Assembly (NCBI RefSeq): GCF_022376445.1
Contig: NW_025955003.1
Span: forward strand, 186,001 to 250,000
Reading direction: 5' to 3'
Source: Fomitopsis serialis
Taxonomy: Eukaryota; Basidiomycota; Agaricomycetes; Polyporales; Fomitopsidaceae
Length of the DNA: 64,000 bases
The notes beneath the pieces were generated by a model, which saw only the letters and a list, made by a program, of their open reading frames with translations, was not told the DNA's origin and made no database searches. Positions 35,136-45,121 of the stretch are shown here, one piece after another. The first letter of the stretch is position 1. The number at the start of each line of letters is the position of its first letter. Both the position numbers and the translations under genes were made by a program.

Positions 35136-36939
35136 TCACGAGTTCGCCATGAGCACCTCGTAATACGCTGTATACTCTTCAGCAGTCATCTGTTCCTGCT
35201 GCTCCTCCGTCACTTCGGAGAGGCGTATTGGCTCTCCAGCAACTAATACAGAGGGTCAGTGTGAACTAGTGTGTGAGAAAGAAGACCATACCATGTACGA
35301 TAGGCTCGTCAGCCGACGCTGTATAGCATCAGGAACAGGTTCTTGCGTCAAATTTCCGCCGGGCAGGATCCGGCGCGGAAGGCGTCGTCTCATGCACGGA
35401 CTCATAGCCGTTAAGACGTGGAGTCTTCACCGAGCTCATACCATCATCCACGTCCTCCCGGGACCGTGACCGTTTGCGATACCCGTTTAGTGAGTCCAGA
35501 TACTCCAACGACGGCTTCACTTCCTCTTCCTCATCTCCGAAATCACCGTCCAGTGTGAGCATGGCGGGCGTGGCTCGTGCAGATGTCGCTGCCGACGCAG
35601 CGAGTGACGCGTAGTACTGATCGTAGTCTGCCAACCAGAGCGCGTTTAGTCAACGCGAGGGATGCGTCATCCAACTTACAGTCGGCTTCCCGTGTCTGCA
35701 CCTGTACCGGTACTGCTGGCTTGACATCGACTCCATTTGTCTGAGGTGCGGGTGGACCACCGACGACACCCAATCCCTTCAATATCGTATCGTTCGAACT
35801 TGGCAAGCGGTTCGCGTCTGACGGGCCGTCCTCCGTCCTTGAAGTCTCCTTGACACCGAGCGCAGTCAAGTCGCCGGTGATCGTACTCTTGAGATGCCAC
35901 GATGGCATGAGGTTCTGCTGGCGCTTCGCAGCCGCCTCGCGGTCGCGCTCCTCCTTCCGCGTCGCTTCATCTTTGTCGACGGAGAGCATGATACCGAAAG
36001 CCTCCTCCTGCTTCGTGTCGCCTGAAGATCCGGCAATTTTGAGGCCGCCGTTCTGGGCGGCTGCTTTGGCCTTTTCGGCGTCGATGATGTGGGTTTTGAC
36101 CCAGAGGGCCACGTCAAACCTGCGTAGAGTCAGGACGAGACGAACACTCTGCATGTGAGCAAACGTACGCAGGGAGCACCATATCCTCAGTGCGGCGGAG
36201 ACCTTCGCGGATGAATCGCATTTGTCGGTTGAACCGCAGCATGCGATCCTGGCTGCCCTTAACGCTCTCCGCGTTCTCGTTGTCAACGAGTTCGGCATGA
36301 CATACGTCACAGTTGAACGTCCCAGCGGAGAAGTCGATGAGTTTATCGGCTTCGAGGGGAGAGAATGATTTATCGCACTGCGGGCAGATGTATCCCTTGT
36401 TATCGAGCTCCTGCAGACCTCACTGTGAGCCTGAACCACGGGCAAACGTATATACCAACGCACATTTCGCAGGGACGAGTCAATTATCCTGCGCACCTCG
36501 GCAATCCGCCATTTCACTACGTTGCAGAAATGCTGGTAATCGATGTAGAAGTACTGACGGCCGACCGAGCGCTGTGCGCCCTCCTTGAGCTCATTTTGGC
36601 GATGGCTACGCCAGCTCGTAAGTGTCTCCTCACAACGCATTCAGGTCACGTACATCTTGACCAGTCGGTCGCCCTCTAGCACTGCCATAATCTTGTTGAG
36701 CTCCTTCAGCTGCAGGCCCATCCGCCCCGCGAGGTCGTCGTCCTTGAGGCTACACCGCGAGGCGCGACCTCTGTGTTCAGCTGAGGGCCGTCAGTATGCT
36801 CTCAGAGGACGTACACAGGATGGCGAGCTAGCTGATCCATGACCACCGTGTACTTGGGTTCGTAGAACGCGCGCGAGACATGCTGGACGAGAAGTCGTAG
36901 TGTGTCTTGTTCGTCTTTGGACAGACTCGCAGTCGACAT
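35136..36939 (-). CDS. TFA1: Transcription factor IIE subunit alpha (TFA1)
   Basis: General transcription factor subunit that recruits and regulates TFIIH at RNA polymerase II promoters. Exons: 36939-36815, 36749-36654, 36605-36464, 36410-36169, 36119-35680, 35627-35292, 35242-35136. The N-terminal winged helix is present (MSTASLSKDEQDTLRLL, LKDDDLAGRMGLQLKELNK, GRQYFYIDYQHFCNVVKWR). A zinc ribbon follows with CPQC and, further on, CDVC (YICPQCDKSFSP, TFNCDVCHAEL). Then comes an acidic/linker region and a C-terminal block ending LSEVTEEQQEQMTAEEYTAYYEV, typical of the family. Near 35.31-35.36 kb the frame moves to another phase for about 15 residues and back, leaving an apparent TGA. This looks like paired indel errors or a missed exon boundary. 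A fragment of exon 2 with its upstream intron recurs at about 43.9-44.0 kb. Confidence 0.92.
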
Positions 36940-37245
36940 CGAAGCTGCGGTCGTTCACTACCGCGACGGATAGCGCTTCGTGCAAATATGCGGCACGCTA
37001 GCAGACCTCGAGGGCGTGTGTGAGTGAGGTTCTGCAAGAAGGGTGATATACAAGATGGTGGTAGAGGCAAGAGGCAGGTGCGGCTCCGTCGCCACAGCAA
37101 AGCCACAGGGTTCGAATTTGGCGCCGTTACCAACCTCCACCAACTTGGACTAGCACTGTCACCCCACCCGATATCTATTCTCTATTTAACAATCCGGATA
37201 CCTCCTCTCGACTAAACTTGTACTTGTATCTCAACTTCACTACGT
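36940..37245. promoter_or_regulatory. Divergent region between TFA1 and the LRR gene
   Basis: The 306 bp between the two start codons must contain both promoters. A GGTTCGAATTT string near 37110 recalls a tRNA B box but has no partner A box. I see no other element. Confidence 0.35.
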
Positions 37246-38773
37246 ATGGACCCACGCGTCTTCTCCCTTTCTCAGCCAGCGACAACCAGGCGCATGTCGG
37301 CTGCGAAAGTCCCACTGTCGGCCCGGAGCCACATCGAGAGCTTGGATGCGGGGCTATGCTCGGTCGAAGGTAGGTATGCAATGGCGGTGCTATGATGAGA
37401 AGTTCAACGAGCTGTATAATAGGTGCTCGTGAGGTTATCTCAGACATTCGTGCGCGTCGGAATGTCACCAAGCTCATCCTTGGACACAACGAGCTTGGCG
37501 ATGCCGGCTGCGAGGTGCTCTTCGGGTTTCTTAGCACGGAGAAGGGCAGGCAATACCCCATCTCCGAGATTAGCTTGAACTCGAACGGCATAGGCGACCG
37601 CGGCTTGCGCACCATCATTGAATATCTCAGGGATAATACTTCACTAAGGGAGCTGTTCTTGCAGAACGTGAGTTTCCCTTCGTTGGCATATCAATACCCA
37701 GCTCATTGCTCTCGCCAGAACGCATTCACTGCGAAGCCTGACGTGACGACTGCCTTCGCCGAGGCACTAAACACATCGCAGCTTGAGACGCTCTCCCTCA
37801 CGACCAACGCTGGGCTCGGCGACGCGTTCATCGCTCAATTCTTACGCGTCCTCGACGCTCCTTATCTGCAGGAGATGCAGCTCTCCGTCCTCGGCCTTAC
37901 ACACGCATCTGCTCCGTACATCGTCGACTACATGTCCTCCCCGCGCTGCCGCCTCCACGTGCTGCGTGCGAACGGGAATAGACTGGGTCTGCGCGGCGCG
38001 CGCACTATCGTCCGCGCGATACACCGACACAATTTCACACTCGCCAAACTCGAAATGTATGCCAACGGACTTGCGGACCCAGACCCAGATGCGTCGGGCG
38101 AGACGTCCGCTAGCGACGACGAGGGCGCGCTGGGGGCAGGTGGAGCCATCTGGCAAGACAGCGAAAAGGAGCTGGCGCGAGCACTCCAGCGAAATAGGCT
38201 TTTGAGAGAGGCCACGGAGCGCGAGGCCCTCAGCCTTCTTCGATACGCGCGGGCTGTCCTGCTCAAGCCGAGGAATGCGGGCGCACCCTCGGTATCGAGA
38301 GCGTTAGTACCCTTGCCATGCGCAAGAGACAGCCTATTCTCGTCAATGGGCACGGAGCCACCTGCGCTGCCTTTCCGGTTCACAAGCCTGCCGACAGAGC
38401 TTCAGCTCGATATCCTGTCGTTGTCGCGCCTACCCTCTCGTCCGCGCAGCGGATCCGGATCTACACATATGCCTCTTCGCCAAGCACGCTCCCGCCCTTG
38501 CTGCCTTCGCTCTCATCCAGAGCGACCCTACCGAACCCAGCGACGCTGCCCTTCGGCGGCGTACCGATGGGCGTAGGCATGATGTTGCGAAAGCGTCGGG
38601 GATTCACTTCGGGCTGTGACGGGGTTGTAACCGGGAGCAAGCCTGCGACGCCTGGCAGTGGGAGGAAGGTGGAGGAGCGGGCGCGGTGGCTGACGCTGAT
38701 GAGGTGTGATGCGTTTGAGCTGGAGGAGGACGGTGACTGGAGCGAGGCGGATGTCCTCGCACTTGGGATTTAA
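37246..38773 (+). CDS. RNI-like leucine-rich repeat protein
   Basis: Ribonuclease-inhibitor type LRR protein; the family mediates protein binding, with no specific partner predictable. Exons 37246-37369, 37423-37667 and 37719-38773. LRRs begin at VTKLILGHNELGDAGCEVLF, continue ISEISLNSNGIGDRGL, LRELFLQN, LETLSLTTNAGLGDAF, HVLRANGNRLGLRGA and LAKLEMYANGL, i.e. six or so repeats of about 28 residues. A polar acidic linker (ASDDEGALGAGG) and a C-terminal F-box-like piece (FTSLPTELQLDILS) follow. A -1 shift at about 38,417-38,428 separates that piece from its natural continuation (LSSAQRIRIYTYAS). The protein ends ADVLALGI at 38771-38773. It would be about 490 residues. Confidence 0.8.
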
Positions 38774-39523
38774 CTCGTGAGTGATCCGTCACTGGCACTT
38801 CGATGATCGTCATCTACTTTCGATTTGCACACATTGGGTATTCAGCAGATTTGTATACCTATCGGTTCTTGATTTGTACTGTACATTGGATTGATTTACT
38901 CCCCCGATCCCGCTGTCCGAGACTCATCTAGTGTATAAGTATGTTGTACTTGTACTCTGGCTTGAACAGGCTTTTGGCTACCGCCGAACTGTGATCGAGA
39001 ACGGTCGACATCCCGGGCCGGGTCCCGGTAAGGGGACTACTTCCATCCCCTATTCCAGTCTCGTTATAACCCTGCAGACGGGCGCAGCGCACATACCATT
39101 CGTGCATCCTTTCGACTCCTGCTACTGCTCCGGTACCCTCCTCAAAGACTTCCCGTTCTTCAGCAAGCTGACCCACCGTGGACAGATACAGCAGGCTTTC
39201 GATAGTATTATAAGTACTGCGTTCACAAGGACATAATAAAGCTCACGTACGCGGTCCTTTGCTTTTTCAGTCGCACTTGCGTACTGACAGACTGTCCTTC
39301 TAGTCCAGTCCGCAGCCTCTGACCGAGCGACAAGGTAGAGACGTCGCACGCTGCCAGTGCATTTAGTGTCGTCCGTTAGCCCCCGCCTCCGTTATAGAAG
39401 TCCTGTCTAGGCTCTGCCTCCTAAGGAGGTCCGTGTAAGCTCTACTCACGTAGCACGGCAACAACGTCCGTAGAAAGGAGCCAGTCTATTTGTGAGTTAC
39501 GATTATCAATAAATCGCGTTACA
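38774..39523. other. Intergenic region
   Basis: Contains a short GC-rich palindromic stretch (CCCGGGCCGGGTCCCGG, near 39012) and the 5' flank of the tandem F-box pair. No gene supported. Confidence 0.4.
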
Positions 39524-41142
39524 ATGCATCGTTTAACTTATATCATCAGCGGCGTTATCATGTCCTACAAGTCGACAGAGCACAATGGAAGTGTGCCCGG
39601 CAACATCCCTCACATACTTTCCGAAAGTGGTGGCGTCGTTCCCCAGGCTCGCACCACCATCTCTGATCTTCCTCCCGAAACCCTCATCGTCATTTTCCGG
39701 TATGCTCTCGAAGACGCAACGAGGCCATGGGTACATCGTGATCCGGGAGAGTCCACGATGTGCTGCTTAACACCCTGGCCCTCGCATGAAGATCTAATTC
39801 CTCAGCATCCTTTCCCGGAGTGCATTGCCTCGGTCGCTCCTTTTTGGCGACAAGTCATGTCAGCGGTACCTGACTATTGGACGCACCTCGTCATCTGGAT
39901 AGGCAGGGACCCCACTCCGCTTCCTAGGATCCGTGAATACCTCGCTTGGTCGCGGGGCTGTTCCCTCGAGATCTACATACTGCGGAGGTATGACCCCTCT
40001 TTGAGGGACCTCACGGAGAAGGCTCAGGTGAGAGCGATCATGGAGGTGCTCCTACCTTCCATTGAGCATTGGAACACCTTGTGCATGAGGCTGCTGCAGT
40101 CCAGTTCGCTCCCACGCCCTCATATCGACCTCGTAGCCACGCGAAGCAGCTGAAAAGTCTCAGTCTAGAGGCTATGATTGACGACTTGCCAGTGGTCGAT
40201 GGCACCGAAGTACCCTTGCGTCTAGCCGCGGAGCTTGACGCCCCCAAGTTAGCATGGCTATCCATGTGTGGCGTCCATTTCCGCGAGTCGTACATGTACG
40301 GCCAATCGCACCTGCCCCCGCTCTCCAGCCTCTGCATCACCGATTACAATCGCACAACGCGGCCTTCCCACTCATCTACCTCCTCCGTTGTCTCGATCGC
40401 TGCGCAAGCGTTTGCAACCTCGAGCTGAACAACCTCCATCTCGACTGCTCCAACACAAGGTCTCCCATCTACCATTTTGATCCGCCATACTATTGGAAGG
40501 AGGTCAATATTAATTTCATCAACGTAGGCGGCGACATGGTCGCGGAGTACGGCAGGCTCCTCGGGTATCCCCCTGTCGAATTCGCGATGTATACGCGGTG
40601 CTCGACCCCTACGCCCCCAGGTGCTGCGCTCACAGGGGCCGAAGACATCACGCTGACAGAGATCAACAGCCCGGCGGCGTTCGTCGGTCTCCTCGCTGCT
40701 GATCCGGGCGACATCCGACTCCGCCACGCAAAGTTCTACGACTGCGACGGTCTGACACCGGGCGTGCTCCGCAAGCTCGTGGGGACTCCTCCCGACCCCG
40801 AGGCAGATCCGCCACCTGAAGACGACGGCAACGCTGACCTCTGGCTGTGCCCGAACCTTCAGAGCCTCGGGATCAGGGGCTGTACGCGGTTCAAGAGCGC
40901 GGACCTGCGCGCGATGCTGGAGGCGCGGTGCGCGGCGCACGAAGCGACGGATTTCGCGCAGTATGGTAAACCGGGGTTCGTGGTGGCTCGGTGGGGATCG
41001 TCGACGTGCAAATTGCTGCGAGCTCGCGCCCGAAGACAAGGAGTGGTTTGACGCCAATCTGCTCCGCGTTGACTGGGATGGTTGGTGTGGAGGATATGCG
41101 TTCACCAATCCGTATCACTTGAGCACCTGTGTCTGTGTGTAG
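39524..41142 (+). CDS. F-box-like protein, tandem copy A, with several frame breaks
   Basis: F-box-like protein of the agaricomycete RNI family; probable SCF adaptor. The start is at 39524 or 39560 (MSYKSTEHN). An F-box-like motif (ISDLPPETLIVIFRYAL) at 39,659-39,710 is followed by WTHLVIWIGRDPTPLPRIREYL, LEIYILRRYDPSLRDLTEKAQ, LNNLHLDCSN and EYGRLLGYPPVEF. It aligns along its whole length with copy B (41752-43282). Against B, copy A lacks one base at about 40,132-40,137, 40,350, 40,988 and 41,012; restoring each brings the alignment back without gaps, giving a stop at 41140-41142 (TAG). Four deletions in 1.6 kb is a higher density than in neighbouring genes, so real decay cannot be excluded. 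No introns are needed. Confidence 0.7.
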
Positions 41143-41751
41143 GTGGCATATCACTTTGCGCACCGTTCGAACCCCTGAGAGCCATAAATGTCTTCACACT
41201 CACACCTTTCTAGATGTCTATTGCAGTGTGATGTCAACGCCGCGAAGTGCAATTGAGTAGTACTTATGTAGTTCGTCTGGCACATCGTTTTCAAGGCTAG
41301 TGTGCCATTCAGCGAACGCGCGAACCAACGCATGAACCAATGGCAGGATCTGTCTACCGTTGACGTTGAGCTCTAGTACTGGCAAGGGATGAGTATGAGT
41401 ACGAATATAGGTGAGTAGACGCGTACGACCAGTTCAATTGCAAGAAGTACATAGAATCTAATAGATGAGGACGAGGGTCCTCCCGGGCCGGGCCCGCTGG
41501 CGGCGGGCGAGTCGCGCGACAACCATGACGAACTATTCACAGCGCTAGCCCTCTTTCCCTACGTCGTTCACGCTGTCTGCTATAGTACATGTTCACGTAA
41601 GCGTGCACCTTGTGTCACGAACAGTAGTAGTGAGTGTATGCGAGCTGAGCGTGTCAGTCTCATTGTATCGAGGCTATCTCACTAAACACTTAAGTTGGCA
41701 CTCAGGCAGCGCAGACACTATAGATTGCGACATCAAAGCCTAACGTCTAAC
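41143..41751. other. Spacer between the tandem F-box copies
   Basis: The first bases resemble the sequence after copy B (shared GCGCACCGTTCG), so the duplication unit includes some 3' flank. A GC-rich block (GGGCCGGGCCCGCTGGCGGC) occurs near 41,482. No gene supported. Confidence 0.4.
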
Positions 41752-43282
41752 ATGCGCTCGACGGGGATGATACCACACCGTCCAGCAACACTCGCCGCAC
41801 CTCCTCTCAAGGAGCAATGTCGGCCGCAAACCTTGCACCACCATTGTCGACCTTCCACCTGACGTTCTCCTCATCATCTTCCGCATTGTGTTTCGTGCAA
41901 TAGCTCTCCCGACGTTCCGATACGGACCGTACGTTGCTCTAGCTCCCTGGCCCGCATTCGATAACTCGAACTACGAGCACCCCTCTCCAGAATGCCTTGC
42001 CTCCGTCTCTCCCTTGTGGCGAGAAGCCATGTCGAACTCATCTCAGTTCTGGACTCACTTTGTTATCTGGATCGGAAGGGACCCCACCCCGCTTTCCAGG
42101 ATCCGCCAGTATCTCACATGGTCGCGGGATCGCCCCCTTGAGATCTTTATTTTGCGGAGGTTCGACCCGTCCTTGGAGGACCTTACGGAGAAGGCTCAGG
42201 TGAAAGCCGTCATTGAAGTGCTCTTGCCTCATATCAAGCGATGGACAATCCTATGCATGAAACTCCTCTACTCCAGCTCACTCCCGGTCCCTCGGATCGA
42301 CCTCGTGGGGCGCGCAGAAAAGCTAAATGCGCTCGTTCTTGACTTCATGGTCGACGATTTGGCAGGCAGCACCGGGATAGTCTCGCCTCCAGTTGGTGAC
42401 TTCGACACGCTCATGCTGAAGACCTTGTCCATGGGTGGGGTCCACTTCCGCGAGGCATACGTCAATCATTTCCCCCAGGCGACCATGCCACCCAAGCTCG
42501 AAACCCTCGCCATCACCGACTACGACGCGCGCAACGCGATTTTCCCGCTCGTCGACCTCCTCCAGTGCCTTGTGCACTGTCCGGACTTGTGCAACCTCGA
42601 GCTCGACAACCTCCACCTCGACTGTTCCTACGCTGGGCCAGCCATACCGCCACCCAACGGCGTGATGCTGACCTGGCAGGCTAACGTTGACTTCGTCGAC
42701 ATGGACGGTGATGTGATCGCGGAGTACGGCCGGTTGCTCCGCTACCCCCTGGTCGACGCTATATCGTACACACGGTGCTCGACCCCCACACCCCCAAATA
42801 CTGCTTTCTCGGAAGCCTGCTATATCACTCTGCAAGAGATCAACACCGCGACGGCACTCTTCAGCCTCTTCGCGCCCTTTCCGGGCGGCTTTCGATATGA
42901 CGAAGCGACCTTCACAGACTGTGCCGGCCTGACCACGGACGTGCTCCGCAGGCTCGCGGAGACCGTTCCCGACCCTGAGGCGGTCGCTGTAGGCGAGGAC
43001 GACTACATCTGGCTCTGCCCGAGGCTCCGCACGCTCATGATCTATGGGTGCGCGCAGTTCCGGAGCGGGGACTTGCGCGCGATGCTCGAGGCGCGTCGCA
43101 GGGCGCACGAAGCGACGGATTTCGCGCAGTACGGCGAGCCGGAGTTTGAGGTGTCTTCAGTGACACTCGTCGACGTTCGAAATTGTTGCGAGCTCGCGCC
43201 CGAAGACAAGGAGTGGCTCGACACGAATGTGTCTAGTGTTAGATGGGATGGTTGGCAAGGAGGTCATCATGTACTCCATTGA
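41752..43282 (+). CDS. F-box-like protein, tandem copy B
   Basis: Paralogue of copy A. The F-box-like segment (IVDLPPDVLLIIFRIVF, about 41,843-41,893) is continuous with a 464-codon open frame from 41888 containing WTHFVIWIGRDPTPLSRIRQYL, LEIFILRRFDPSLEDLTEKAQ, LDNLHLDCSY, EYGRLLRYPLVDA and the end ELAPEDKEWLDTN. The frame at 41888 has no ATG; it opens in the middle of the homologous protein. The likely starts are ATG 41752 or 41817, reached if one base is missing at about 41,832-41,838. Apart from that single break the copy reads cleanly, unlike copy A. LRR character is weak, as is usual for this fungal group. Confidence 0.78.
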
Positions 43283-43432
43283 GCACTTGTGTGTAAGTGG
43301 CCGTGTCGCTTCGCGCACCGTTCGCGAGATGAATCGATGATGCTCTAAAGTCGCATTTGTCTCCGCATTGACGGATCTCTTGACTGTACATACAAATTAA
43401 ATTTAAATCATCACCACCTGTAATAGACCCAC

Positions 43433-43795
43433 TCAACAGCAGCAGCCGTAGCCCGGTGGACGCCCCGCACAGGCAGCTCGCAGCATACAGTCGGTACATC
43501 CCGTGTGGCCCATTTCAAGCATCGCCTTCATCTCATCCCACACTGTCACCCCCGCCGCTCGCAGACCGGCCATGCTGCCATATCCCGGTAACAGGCGGAC
43601 GTCGTCGCCGACGGTGATGCGCAGGTAACATCGTTGATCAGGGACGTCGTACGGGCCGCGGCGCACCGCCGCGAGCGACCTCTTCTTCCTCACACGGTCA
43701 TTCAGCTAGGATGGACTGTTGGATGAGTAACTAAGGGCAGAGAAGAGGGTGCTGACCTCCAACGCGACTCGATACCAGATATACGACGACGTCAT
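43433..43795 (-). CDS. Unrecognised 103-residue basic protein with Cys-rich tail
   Basis: No family recognised. Exons 43795-43757 and 43705-43433, joined over a canonical 51-nt intron (GTCAGC..CCTAG), give 103 residues starting MTSSYIWYRVALELND. The middle is basic then mixed (RVRKKRSLAAVRRG, CYLRITVGDDVRLL). The tail holds CTDC, a further Cys, then a terminal CCC after a Gly/Pro/Tyr stretch: eight cysteines in total, seven of them in the last 25 residues or so. There is no signal peptide. It sits next to a TFIIE-alpha fragment and a Vps39-like fragment, so it may itself be the end of a displaced gene rather than a complete protein. Coding status rests only on the good splice fit. Confidence 0.45.
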
Positions 43796-43923
43796 GTCAT
43801 GTGTGTGTTTGGACACGACGGAGGTGAGTATGCCCACCCAGACGGTATTCTATGCCAGTGGACAACATCCGTGAGGATTCCCTTCATTTCAGTCCGCTCG
43901 AGTACTCACCGAGTCTAGGCGAT

Positions 43924-44020
43924 GACTGCACCAGCTCCTTCGGCTGCAGAGACACCCGCCGAGCGAGGTCGTCGTCCTTCATGCTACACTACGAGACACG
44001 ATTTCTCTGTTCGGCAACAG
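43924..44020 (-). pseudogene. Fragment of TFIIE-alpha (intron 1 / exon 2)
   Basis: The plus-strand text at about 43,932-44,016 matches 36,699-36,783 of the TFA1 gene over some 85 bp, roughly three bases in four identical. The match includes GAGGTCGTCGTCCTT exactly. It covers the start of exon 2 (KDDDLARRV compared with KDDDLAGRM) and continues past the TAG acceptor into intron 1. Because intron sequence is included, it derives from a DNA copy and not from a processed transcript. No flanking TFIIE exons are present. Confidence 0.65.
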
Positions 44021-44221
44021 GTGCGGGTAGTTGAGTACTAGATTTGCGGCGACCGGTTAGTCTCGAGGCGCGGTGCGGGAATTGCAAATCGGAAGGGGGG
44101 ACAGTGAGTTCGTGGGAGCGGATGGAATGGAAAACGAGAAGAAAACGTGCGCGGGTCAGAGGCCATCCGGAGCATGGAGCAGATATGATACAAAAGGAAG
44201 AGGCGGTGGGAGGCACTCACT

Positions 44222-44690
44222 CATGTTGTCTATGGATTCTTCGTGGGGCAGATACTCTACTACGCCTACGTAGACGTCGAAGGAGTCGTCCTCCGTGAAG
44301 ACGTCTCCGCGAACATCCGGGAACTAGCTGATGAGCACGCGAAGATCCAGTTCTCCGACGAAGAGGTGCCTGCCGGCATCGTCGAAGGCGTCTCCGTCAA
44401 GCATTAAAATCCCAGGCGTTGATAGACGTAGCGCAGTTCCTCCGCCTGCGAGTGTAGTTCAGCGCATAAGTTCACGAAATAATAAGCAACGCACTTCGTG
44501 TTCGTCGACTGTGATTGACGCTTGGATCTTCCTCCGCTGCTGGTCAGCGAGGTCGGCGGCATCCTCAATTCGGTGCGCTTGCAGTAACGCGTCCGCTTGC
44601 GAGATGAGGGTCGAGGGCAGAAGAGCATATATGGAGTTCGTCCCAATAACCAGCACATTTGCGCGAGTAAATGATGGCTGTCGCGACATT
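44222..44690 (-). pseudogene. Fragment of a Vps39/TGFBRAP1-like (Vps3-type) trafficking protein
   Basis: Proteins of this family (CNH domain followed by clathrin-repeat helices) act in HOPS/CORVET endosomal tethering. The minus strand encodes a middle segment: NSIYALLPSTLISQADALL, HRIEDAADLADQQRRKIQAS, then a short intron (GTGCGT..CTCGCAG, about 44,505-44,457) and LRYVYQRLGF, GRHLFVGELD and FDVYVGVVEYLP, ending at a GTGAGT donor near 44,222. Two nonsense codons (TAA after RLGF; TAG where a Tyr is expected before FPD) and one -1 shift lie in the second exon. The stops are substitutions, so this looks like genuine decay. The N-terminal half of such a protein is encoded on the opposite strand from 45122. 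No start or end of a gene is present here. Confidence 0.65.
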
Positions 44691-45121
44691 TCTGAGGAAG
44701 GTTGCTCCGAGACGTGCTAGCCACAGCGCTGCAGCGTACAAGTAATGGCGTCACAGCACTTGCCAGTGGGGTGAGCTTGGTAGTGTCGACGACACTTCAC
44801 AGCCGCACAGATGTCGCGAGCGAATTCAACAACACAGCCCTACTGAGTAGATTAAGTGCCCGGAGGAGATGTGGGTGAGAAGACCGGAGGAGGAGGGATT
44901 CGAAGGATCGCGGCCCGGGGAGGGTGCTTTATGGGCGCTTAGATATATGGCGTTCTCCGTGCATATTAACCAAATACTGACCGCCATCGTCTCCTCCTCA
45001 TCCTCCTCTTCTCTGCCCAATCTCTACCTTTTCTCTCCCCGTTGTCTTCTATAACCTTTTTGAGATACACGATTAGTGCTTTCCTCGGTTTCAACTTGTA
45101 ACTTCAAAGGGACCAAACACG
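44691..45121. other. Head-to-head spacer between Vps39-like fragments
   Basis: Holds the putative rearrangement junction and the promoter of the CNH gene. It has a C/T-rich tract at about 44,985-45,050, just before the start at 45122, typical of a fungal promoter or leader. No gene. Confidence 0.4.

Noticed and set aside
37105..37125. GGTTCGAATTT as a tRNA B box
   Set aside because: No A box at the right distance and no cloverleaf; it lies in a divergent promoter region.
39012..41500. GC-rich palindromes near 39,012 and 41,482 as repeat ends of a mobile element
   Set aside because: They resemble each other only over a short CCGGGCCGGG core, without target-site duplication or an internal gene.
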